This document shows positions 56,589-64,000 of a stretch of 64,000 nucleotides of DNA, piece after piece. The notes beneath the pieces are model-generated. The model was not told the origin of the DNA and ran no database searches. It was given only the letters and a program-made list of their open reading frames with translations. The stretch is taken from NCBI RefSeq assembly GCF_001902635.1, contig NZ_MJAO01000007.1, positions 186,001 to 250,000 on the forward strand. Direction: 5' to 3'. Numbering within the stretch: the stretch's first letter is position 1; each line of letters opens with the position of its first letter. A program made the position numbers and the translations under genes. The DNA is from Serratia marcescens (GTDB taxonomy: Bacteria > Pseudomonadota > Gammaproteobacteria > Enterobacterales > Enterobacteriaceae).

Positions 56589-59500
56589 ATGGCAGAGAAT
56601 GATTTTGGTGTGGCCATCATTGGGATGGCGGGGCGTTTCCCTCAAGCCGATACCGTACAGGCGTTTTGGGAAAATCTGCTGGCGAGCCGAGAGTGTATCT
56701 CCTTCTACAGCGATGAGGAGCTGCTGAAGATGGGGATCAGCCCCGAATTTGTTCAGCACCCTGACTATGTCAAGGCTAAGGGGGAGGTGGCGGACATCGA
56801 CAAATTTGATGCCGCCTTCTTCGGTATCGCGCCCCGAGAGGCGGAGCTGATGGATCCTCAGCACCGCGTCCTGTTGGAAACCGCGTGGGCAGCCTTCGAG
56901 GATGCGGGCTATGTGGCCGCCGATTATCCGGGGGATGTGGGCATTTTCGCCGGCAAAAGTATGGATTCCTACTTGATGCTGAACTTGATGCCGCACTTCA
57001 AACGCGTTTTCTCTTCCGGCAGTTTGCAGGCGGCCATTGGCAACGACAAAGACAGTATCACCACCACCATCGCCTATCACCTCAACCTGCGTGGCCCGGC
57101 GATCACAGTACAGACCTCCTCGTCGACATCCCTGGTGGCGGTGTGTGTGGCCTGTCAAAGCCTGTTGACTTGGCAGTGCGACATGGCGATTGCCGGCGGT
57201 GTGACGCTGGGGCCGCCGGCAAAAACCGGCTACTTGTCGCAGGAGGGTGGGATCACCGCCGCCGATGGCCACTGTCGGGCGTTTTCCGATAACAGCAGCG
57301 GGTTCGTGCCCGGCACCGGCGCAGGGCTGGTGGTGTTGAAGCGCGTCGACGAAGCGTTGCGTGATGGCGATAACATCTATGCGGTCATCAAAGGGTTTGC
57401 CGTTAACAACGACGGCTCGGAGAAGATCAGCTATACCGCGCCGAGCGTGGACGCTCAGGCGCGCGCCATTGCTCAGGCACAGCGGTTGGCGGGGTTGGTG
57501 CCGCAGGATATCACTTACGTGGAAGCCCACGGTACCGGGACACGTCTGGGCGATCCGGTTGAGTTTTCCGCGCTGAGCCGTGCCTTTGCGGGCGCGCCAC
57601 AAAAGCAGTACTGTGCGTTGGGGTCGGTAAAAACCAACATCGGCCATCTGGATACGGCGGCGGGCGTCACGGGTTTGATAAAAACCGCGCTGGCGGTGCA
57701 GCAGGGCAAAATTCCCGCCACGTTGCACTTTGAGCGCCCCAATGCACAGATCGATCTGACCAATAGCCCGTTTTACATCAATACCACCTGTCAACCGTGG
57801 CAGCCGGAAAACGGCATGCGTCGCGCGGGCGTCACCTCGCTCGGCATGGGGGGCACCAATGCCCACGTTGTGCTGGAGCAAGCGCCCGCCGTTGACCTGC
57901 AAGCGCGAGCGCCTGTACCTGCCTACAGTATATTGCCGTTCTCCGCCAAAACCGACAGTGCCTTATCCTCGGGACTGGCGCGTTTTGCCGATTTTCTGCA
58001 ACGTGAATCGCTGCCGGATCGGCGGGATATGGCCTGGACGCTCACCCAAGGACGCAAAGCCTTCACACACCGCGCCGCGCTCGTAACGGACGATCTGCAC
58101 GCTGCCGGGACACTGTTGCAGCAGACCGCGACAGCACCGCTCGCCCGTGGCGTGGCACAGACGCAGTCTGGGCTGGGGATGCTGTTTTCCGGGCAGGGCA
58201 GTCAATATCAGCGCATGGGCCATCAGCTCTATCAGGCTTGGCCTGTCTACGCAGAGGCCTTCGACCGTTGCGCGGCGTTACTGGAGCGTGAATACCGACT
58301 GGATATCCGCCATGAACTGTTCAGCGCAGAAATCTCGTTAGCCCAGGGCGAACGCCTGGCGCAAACCCGCCTCACGCAACCGCTGCTGTTCAGCGTCGAG
58401 TATGCTTTGGCCCAATTGTGGCTCAGTTGGGGCATCACGCCGACGGTGATGATCGGCCATTCGCTGGGCGAATGGGTGGCGGCGACGTTGGCTGGCGTGT
58501 TCTCTTTGGAGGATGCGTTGCGCTTGGTGGCGCGTCGGGCTGAACTGATGCATCAAGCGCCAACCGGCGCCATGTTGATGGTGGCGCTCCCGGAAGCGCA
58601 GATTAGCGCCCTGATTTCCGCCCCGCTGGCGCTCGCCGCGGTTAACGCCCCTAACTATTCGGTTATTGCCGGGCCTGAGGCGGCGATCCTCGCCGTTAGC
58701 CAGCGTCTGACGCAGCAGAACATCATCAACAAACGGTTGCACACCTCCCACGCCTTCCATTCCAGCATGATGCAAGACGCGGCGCAGGCGCTACGTCAGG
58801 CATTTAAGAATGTGCGTCTGAACCCGCCGACGCTCGCCATCATCTCTACTGCAACCGGCGAACTTGTCAGCGCTGACACCCTCACTACGCCGGACTACTG
58901 GACGGAACAGATGTTGATGCCGGTGCAGTTCTCTGCGGCACTGAGGCTGGCGCAGGCGACGTTTGATGTCGACTTTCTGGAGATTGGGCCGGGGGCCACC
59001 CTGACCCGGCTGGCCAACGGTCATGAATTGGGCGATTGCCTCGCGTTCAGCGCGCTGCCGGCAGGCGCCCACAACAGCGAGGAGCACAAACATATCTTAG
59101 ATACCGTGGCTTCGCTCTGGGTGCGAGGCCACAACATAGACTGGTCTGCGTTTGCAGGCGACCAACCGCGCCGTGTCTCGTTACCGACCTACGCCTTCGA
59201 CAAAACCCGTTACTGGGTCGACAGCCCGGAAGAGCAGGGGCTCACCGTAACGCCGGTGGCGGACGCGGGGGATATCGCCTCTGCTGAACAGCCGGTGCAC
59301 CGTCAGCCGCGTCCAGCGTTTGCGGTGCCTTACGCGGCGCCAGAGAGCGAGACGCAGCGCGGCTTGGTGGCGATCTGTGAAGCATTGCTGGGGATTGACG
59401 GCTTGGGCATTGACGACAACTTTTTCGAAGCCGGCGGGCACTCGCTGATGCTGGGCATGTTGCTGGCGCAGGTGCAGGAACGGTTCGCCGTCACGCTTTC

Positions 59501-59621
59501 CTTTATCGACCTGATGGAGGATGCCAGCGTGCGCGCTTTAGCGCAGTTGGTCGAGCGAGAGCAGCAGGACGATGGGGAGTCCACGCTTGCCGCGCTGGTT
59601 AACGACATGGTTAACGAGTGA
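56589..59621 (+). CDS. clbI: Colibactin PKS ClbI (KS-AT-ACP)
   Basis: 1010 residues from ATG 56589 behind AGGGG. Ketosynthase at ~8-430: the expected DTACSSS motif reads QTSSSTS, so the nucleophile position is Ser178 (codon TCG, 57120-57122), while both His (EAHGTGT, NIGHLDT) are kept. Acyltransferase ~530-830 with Ser625 in GHSLGEW and the malonyl-type HAFH motif. Carrier Ser952 in AGGHSLM. In E. coli this module follows ClbH and takes part in forming the aminocyclopropane unit. Gene starts 48 bp after clbH, in the same operon. Confidence 0.95.
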   Translation: MAENDFGVAIIGMAGRFPQADTVQAFWENLLASRECISFYSDEELLKMGISPEFVQHPDYVKAKGEVADIDKFDAAFFGIAPREAELMDPQHRVLLETAWAAFEDAGYVAADYPGDVGIFAGKSMDSYLMLNLMPHFKRVFSSGSLQAAIGNDKDSITTTIAYHLNLRGPAITVQTSSSTSLVAVCVACQSLLTWQCDMAIAGGVTLGPPAKTGYLSQEGGITAADGHCRAFSDNSSGFVPGTGAGLVVLKRVDEALRDGDNIYAVIKGFAVNNDGSEKISYTAPSVDAQARAIAQAQRLAGLVPQDITYVEAHGTGTRLGDPVEFSALSRAFAGAPQKQYCALGSVKTNIGHLDTAAGVTGLIKTALAVQQGKIPATLHFERPNAQIDLTNSPFYINTTCQPWQPENGMRRAGVTSLGMGGTNAHVVLEQAPAVDLQARAPVPAYSILPFSAKTDSALSSGLARFADFLQRESLPDRRDMAWTLTQGRKAFTHRAALVTDDLHAAGTLLQQTATAPLARGVAQTQSGLGMLFSGQGSQYQRMGHQLYQAWPVYAEAFDRCAALLEREYRLDIRHELFSAEISLAQGERLAQTRLTQPLLFSVEYALAQLWLSWGITPTVMIGHSLGEWVAATLAGVFSLEDALRLVARRAELMHQAPTGAMLMVALPEAQISALISAPLALAAVNAPNYSVIAGPEAAILAVSQRLTQQNIINKRLHTSHAFHSSMMQDAAQALRQAFKNVRLNPPTLAIISTATGELVSADTLTTPDYWTEQMLMPVQFSAALRLAQATFDVDFLEIGPGATLTRLANGHELGDCLAFSALPAGAHNSEEHKHILDTVASLWVRGHNIDWSAFAGDQPRRVSLPTYAFDKTRYWVDSPEEQGLTVTPVADAGDIASAEQPVHRQPRPAFAVPYAAPESETQRGLVAICEALLGIDGLGIDDNFFEAGGHSLMLGMLLAQVQERFAVTLSFIDLMEDASVRALAQLVEREQQDDGESTLAALVNDMVNE

Positions 59622-59664
59622 CGTCGGCAATGATGTTCAACGCAGCGATAAGGAAAGGACGGTC

Positions 59665-62600
59665 ATGACGATACAGCATGCCGCGTTAGCGCGAACGCTC
59701 CCGGCGGAAAAAAAGGAGAAGTTACTACGACAGTTGGCGCAATCCGGCGTGTCGCCCAACCGTATTCCCATCATCAAGGCGGATCCGGCGCAGGCGATCC
59801 CGCTGTCGTTTAATCAGGAACGGTTATGGTTTTTGCAGCAATACGACAACGCCGCCATCAACTACAACCTGTATGTGGTGTATCGTTTGCACGGCGTGGT
59901 GGATATACCGAGGCTCACGCAGGCATTGCGCCGTGTGCAGGCGCGCCACGCCATCCTGCGCACCCGTATAGTGGTGCGCAACGATCGGCCTTGCCAGGTG
60001 ATCGATGATGCACCTGCGCTGATCTTCGATACGGTCACGCTAGCAGCGCAGGCTCCGGATTCAGCGCGAGACGCGGCGATCCAGCGGGTGACAAACACTC
60101 GGTTCGATCTGGCGCATGGCCCGCTGTGGGGGGTGACACAGATCGTTCAGCCCGGACAGGATGATCATCTGGTGTTTTGCGTGCACCATATCGTCATCGA
60201 CGGTATCTCGCTGCGGCTATTGTTTGATGAGTTACAGCAGCAGTATGCACGATTGCACGCCGGTGATGAGACGTCGTTGCCGCCGTTGCCGCTGCAATAT
60301 GCCGATTATGCCTGCTGGCAGCGCGAATGGTTCCAGGACACCCTGCTGGCGACCGAACTTGCCCACTGGCGCGCGCGTTTGCAGGATGCGCCTCTCCTGT
60401 CGACCTTTCCGTCGCTGCATCCGCGCCCGGCGCAACCCTCTGCGCATGGCGCCCGGTTCAGCATCACCCTGGATGCAGCATTAAGCCGCGCGTTGAAACG
60501 GGTCGCCAGCGCGCAAGAAACGACGCCGTTCGTGCTGATGCTGACCGCCTTCCAACTGGTGCTGATGCGTTACGCCCAGCAACAACGGCTGGTGATGGGC
60601 ACGCCGGTATCGGGGCGCATTCGCCCGGAGTTGCAGAACAGCATCGGCTACTATGCCAGCACCGCGGTCATCTGCACCGATTTTAGCGGGGTTGAAGTGG
60701 GGCGCGACGCGCTCCAGCGCGTGAAGGCCAGCGTGAAAGAAACGTTGGGACGCCAGCAACTGCCGTTTGAAAGCTTGGTGAATGCGTTGGATCTCCCGCG
60801 CAGTCTTTCCCATTCGCCGTTGTTCCAGATCCTGTATATCTACCATAACCACGTGACCCCACGCGCTTTTCCCTTGGCCGGCGCGCACTGGGAGCAGGTG
60901 ACGTATCACAATCAGGCCGTCAAGTACGACATGACGGTCGAGGTGTTCCAAAACGATGCCACGTTCGACGTCGCCTTTGAGTTCGATCTGGGGCTCTACG
61001 ATGCCGACGTGGTTCAGCAGATTGCCGAGGCGCTGCGCCAGCATTGTTTGGCGCTGACCTCCTCACTGGAGGTGCCGATCGCGGCGATCCCTCTGCAGGC
61101 ACCGGAGGCCGCAACGCCCCAAAGCGACCCGCTCAATGCCACTGACGTCCTGTGGCCCGCGCCACAGGATGTGCTGCGCATCATCGAACAGCGCTGCGTG
61201 CAACACCCAACGCAACTGGCTATACAGCAGCACAATGGAACACTGACGTACGCCGCACTCTGGGCGCGCGTGCAGGCCATCGCGGCGCGTTTTCAGGCGC
61301 AGGGCATACAACCGGGCGATCGTGTCGGCGTACTGTTGCCGCGCCACAGTGATGTCATTGCAACCCTGTTGGCGACGTGGTACGTGGGGGCGTGCTACGT
61401 GCCGTTCGATCTCCGTCAGCCCCCGGCGCGTTTGCAACGCCTCATGCAATGCGCTCGTCTGGCCTGTCTGGTGGTACGTCAACCGGGAGAATGGGGGGAA
61501 ACGGCACAGCTGTCGTTGCCGGAGTCGATGCAGGACACGCCGAACGTGGCCCTGCTTCCCGCACCTTGCGCTCTGTTGCCGGATACGCAGGCCTATCTGT
61601 TGTTTACCTCCGGTAGCACCGGCGAACCTAAAGGCGTGCGTGTTGTTCACCGCGGATTGCTGAACCTGCTGTTGGATATGCAACGTACCTTTGCTGTAGG
61701 CCCGAACGATCGGCTGCTCTCAGTGACGACGCCCACGTTTGATATTTCGTTCCTGGAGTATCTGTTGCCGCTGATCTCCGGCGCGAGCCTCTATCTGACG
61801 GAGGCTGAACGCGCGGCGGACAGCTTCCGTATGATTTCGTTGATTGCCGACTATCAACCAACGTTGATGCAGGCGACGCCCTCATTCTGGCAAGGGCTGC
61901 TGACGGCGGGGTGGCGTGGCGACCCGCAACTGTGTGTGCTGGCGGGCGGTGAAGCGCTGCCGACGAAGGTGGCGGAAGAACTGCTGCGCGGTTGTGGCTC
62001 GCTGTGGAACCTCTACGGCCCCACCGAAACCACCATTTGGTCGCTGAAAGCGCAGATCACCCAAGCCGAACACATCACCCTCGGCGCGCCCATCGCCAAT
62101 ACCCGTGTGTACATTCTGGACGATGAGGGCCATCCGGTGCCGCGAGGCGTTGACGGCGAGCTTTATATCGCCGGGGATGGGGTGGCACACGGCTATGATG
62201 GGCAGCCTGAGCTGAGCGCACAGCGCTTCTTGTCAGAACCGGGGTATCCCGGCGGCAGGATGTTCCGCACCGGCGATCTGGTCAGGTGCGATGTGCAGGG
62301 GCAGCTGTGTTTTGTGGGGCGCAAAGATAGCCAGATCAAACTGCGCGGTTATCGTATTGAGTTAGGCGAGATCGAACGGACGCTGGCGCGGCACCCGCAC
62401 GTGGACGGTGCGGTGGTGGCCTGCATTGAAAGCGCACCGTTACACAAAGCACTGGCGGCGTTTATCGTCACCAGCGCGCCCCTCTCGCTGTTCGAACAAC
62501 TGAAAAACGAGCTCCGGCAGCAACTGCCAGATTACATGGTGCCGACGCTGTGGCAGAGGGTGACCGCCTTCCCGAACACCGCCAATGGCAAAATCGATCG

Positions 62601-64000
62601 TAAGCGGTTGGCGGCAGATTTCGTGGCCGATGAGCCCCTCGCGCCGCCGCCAGCGCTGAGCGACGCGGAACAGGCGTTGTTGGCGCTGTGGATGCGCTAT
62701 TTACCGATAACAAACGCAGGTCCTGAGTGCGATTTCTTCCGTTTAGGGGGGCACTCCTTGCTGGCGGTGGCGCTGGTGGCCGAGGTCAACCGTACCTTTC
62801 ACTGTGCCTTGACCCTTAAGGACATTTTCCATTACTCCACGCTGCGGGCGTTGAGTGCGCGTATCGTACAGCAATCTACGACAGACGCAGCCGCGCCTCA
62901 GGATGGCTGGGTGATGGCGCACGATCCCGAGCATCGTCATCAACCCTTCCCGTTGACGGATGTTCAGCGCGCTTACTGGCTTGGACGACAGGCGGGCGCC
63001 ACCTCGGTCGCGACCCATGTCTACCATGAGTTTGACGTCGAGCACTTTGACGTTGCGCGCTTTACCCATGCGGTGAATGCGCTGATCGCCCGCCATGAAA
63101 TGCTGCGTGCGCGGGTACTCCCCGACGGTACTCAGCAGATTCTGGCACAGGTGCCGACGTATCAGCTCGAACAGCGCGATCTGCGTGCCTTGCCCCTTGG
63201 CGCGCGGCATGATGCCTTGATGGCGATCCGCGATCGACTATCGCACCACGTGCATCCTGCGGAGCATTGGCCGCTGTTTGATTTCAGCTACTCGGCTTGC
63301 ACGGCGCGGCAGGGTCGCTTGCATTTCAGTCTCGATCTGCTGATCGCCGATGCCCTGAGTATGCGTACGCTACAGCAGGAGTTGATGACGCTGTACCGCG
63401 CCCCCCATGCGTCGCTGCCGCTGCTGCCGTTCTCTTTCCGTGATTACGTGCAGGCGCTGTTGGCAGAGCAGGCGGGTGAGGCCTATGTGCGCGATCGGGC
63501 CTATTGGCAACAGGTGCTGCCGCAGCTGTATGGCCCTCCAGCACTGCCCGTACAGGGCGATCTGGCACAGTTGCCGGCGATCAGGTTCGTGCGCCGTCAT
63601 CATCGGTTGTCGGCCCACGATTGGAGCGCGTTGAGCGCGCTGGCTCAGCGCGCGCGCATCACCAAGACGGCGCTGTTGCTGACGGTCTTTAGCCAGGTAT
63701 TGGCGCGTTGGAGCCTTAGCCCGACATTTACGCTCAATCTGACGTTGTTCAATCGCCCACTGGGCTACCCCAACGCTGAGGCGGTCATTGGTGATTTTAC
63801 CGCTGTCAGCCTGCTGAATGTCTGTTACGACAGTCAGCAGGCTTATGCCCATAACGCCCAGCGTATTCAGGCGCAACTGTGGGAAGATCTCGAACACCGT
63901 CGTTTCAGTGGGATCCGCACCAGCGAGGCGCTGATCCGCAGCGGCCGTTTTCCCGCGCCGATGCCGGTAGTGTTCACCAGTATGGTGGATACCCACGAGG
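59665..64000 (+). CDS. clbJ: Colibactin NRPS ClbJ, N-terminal two-thirds (cut by window edge)
   Basis: Open from ATG 59665 (AAGGAAAGGA upstream) to the window end: 1445 codons of a protein ~2166 residues long in E. coli. Condensation domain ~45-460 (HHIVIDG, His174); adenylation ~500-1000 (TSGSTGEPKG at ~648) with pocket letters D-I-L-Q-L-G-L-I-W, the standard glycine code; carrier Ser1031 in LGGHSLL; then a heterocyclisation (Cy) domain from ~1094 (FPLTDVQRAYWLGR) with the DxxxxD motif DLLIAD at 1224-1229 in place of HHxxxDG. The next A domain (cysteine in E. coli) lies outside. Glycine plus a cyclised cysteine gives the thiazole/thiazoline part of colibactin. Confidence 0.95.
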   Translation, partial: MTIQHAALARTLPAEKKEKLLRQLAQSGVSPNRIPIIKADPAQAIPLSFNQERLWFLQQYDNAAINYNLYVVYRLHGVVDIPRLTQALRRVQARHAILRTRIVVRNDRPCQVIDDAPALIFDTVTLAAQAPDSARDAAIQRVTNTRFDLAHGPLWGVTQIVQPGQDDHLVFCVHHIVIDGISLRLLFDELQQQYARLHAGDETSLPPLPLQYADYACWQREWFQDTLLATELAHWRARLQDAPLLSTFPSLHPRPAQPSAHGARFSITLDAALSRALKRVASAQETTPFVLMLTAFQLVLMRYAQQQRLVMGTPVSGRIRPELQNSIGYYASTAVICTDFSGVEVGRDALQRVKASVKETLGRQQLPFESLVNALDLPRSLSHSPLFQILYIYHNHVTPRAFPLAGAHWEQVTYHNQAVKYDMTVEVFQNDATFDVAFEFDLGLYDADVVQQIAEALRQHCLALTSSLEVPIAAIPLQAPEAATPQSDPLNATDVLWPAPQDVLRIIEQRCVQHPTQLAIQQHNGTLTYAALWARVQAIAARFQAQGIQPGDRVGVLLPRHSDVIATLLATWYVGACYVPFDLRQPPARLQRLMQCARLACLVVRQPGEWGETAQLSLPESMQDTPNVALLPAPCALLPDTQAYLLFTSGSTGEPKGVRVVHRGLLNLLLDMQRTFAVGPNDRLLSVTTPTFDISFLEYLLPLISGASLYLTEAERAADSFRMISLIADYQPTLMQATPSFWQGLLTAGWRGDPQLCVLAGGEALPTKVAEELLRGCGSLWNLYGPTETTIWSLKAQITQAEHITLGAPIANTRVYILDDEGHPVPRGVDGELYIAGDGVAHGYDGQPELSAQRFLSEPGYPGGRMFRTGDLVRCDVQGQLCFVGRKDSQIKLRGYRIELGEIERTLARHPHVDGAVVACIESAPLHKALAAFIVTSAPLSLFEQLKNELRQQLPDYMVPTLWQRVTAFPNTANGKIDRKRLAADFVADEPLAPPPALSDAEQALLALWMRYLPITNAGPECDFFRLGGHSLLAVALVAEVNRTFHCALTLKDIFHYSTLRALSARIVQQSTTDAAAPQDGWVMAHDPEHRHQPFPLTDVQRAYWLGRQAGATSVATHVYHEFDVEHFDVARFTHAVNALIARHEMLRARVLPDGTQQILAQVPTYQLEQRDLRALPLGARHDALMAIRDRLSHHVHPAEHWPLFDFSYSACTARQGRLHFSLDLLIADALSMRTLQQELMTLYRAPHASLPLLPFSFRDYVQALLAEQAGEAYVRDRAYWQQVLPQLYGPPALPVQGDLAQLPAIRFVRRHHRLSAHDWSALSALAQRARITKTALLLTVFSQVLARWSLSPTFTLNLTLFNRPLGYPNAEAVIGDFTAVSLLNVCYDSQQAYAHNAQRIQAQLWEDLEHRRFSGIRTSEALIRSGRFPAPMPVVFTSMVDTHE

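Noticed and set aside
35897..64000. A wholly new hybrid NRPS-PKS system
   Set aside because: Gene order, lengths and domains agree with clbB-clbJ so fully that it must be called colibactin; only details and setting are new.

Overview
The window is a G+C-rich enterobacterial chromosome segment. Gene content and order fit Serratia, probably the S. marcescens complex: an E. coli-like citCDEFXG-citT citrate fermentation operon, lacZ, agp, an entD/entC/entA catecholate locus and LPS-core genes. The genus is inferred from gene content; no rRNA or marker gene is present to prove it.

Left part (1-34.4 kb) is mostly ordinary chromosome. It starts with the N-terminus of a coniferyl-aldehyde-type dehydrogenase, a MerR regulator with a 19-bp-spacer promoter, hchA, a LysR regulator and a membrane protein. 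A lower-G+C insert follows (about 3.7-8.9 kb): a decayed IS3-family transposase, then two overlapping dynamin-like GTPase genes, ending at the 3' side of a tRNA-Asn gene. Next come lacZ, a citrate response regulator without its sensor, and the complete citrate lyase operon. These are followed by agp with a Pho box, an EntD-type phosphopantetheinyl transferase, Fur-box-controlled entC, and entA. After that come a DMT exporter, alkB, a LysR regulator, an AlaX-type editing protein, waaZ-waaL with a convergent heptosyltransferase-like gene, a nitroreductase, a DUF2623 protein, an XRE-cupin regulator, an MnaT-like acetyltransferase and a small DMT-family membrane protein.

Right part (35.1-64.0 kb) is the left half of a colibactin (pks/clb) biosynthetic cluster: clbR divergent from clbB-C-D-E-F-G-H-I-J, with clbJ cut by the window edge. 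Gene order, protein lengths and domain layouts match those known from E. coli. The logic can be read directly. ClbB is C-A-PCP-KS-AT-KR-DH-ER-ACP. ClbC is a KS-ACP protein with a decayed AT. ClbD, ClbE, ClbF and the carrier-less first A domain of ClbH (serine code) form an aminomalonyl-ACP extender unit. ClbG is the trans-acting AT that delivers it. The second A domain of ClbH has an unusual pocket, as expected for its known S-adenosylmethionine-derived building block. ClbI is KS-AT-ACP, and ClbJ starts as C-A(Gly)-PCP-Cy.

The system itself is known. What stands out is its setting: a Serratia-like chromosome, not next to the tRNA-Asn gene, with no clbA gene beside clbR and without the octanucleotide repeat tract known upstream of E. 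coli clbR. The nearest carrier-activating enzyme in the window is the EntD-like protein about 13 kb upstream. ClbI has Ser where ketosynthases have the catalytic Cys. Genes clbK to clbS (export, prodrug peptidase, thioesterase, self-protection) would lie beyond the right edge.
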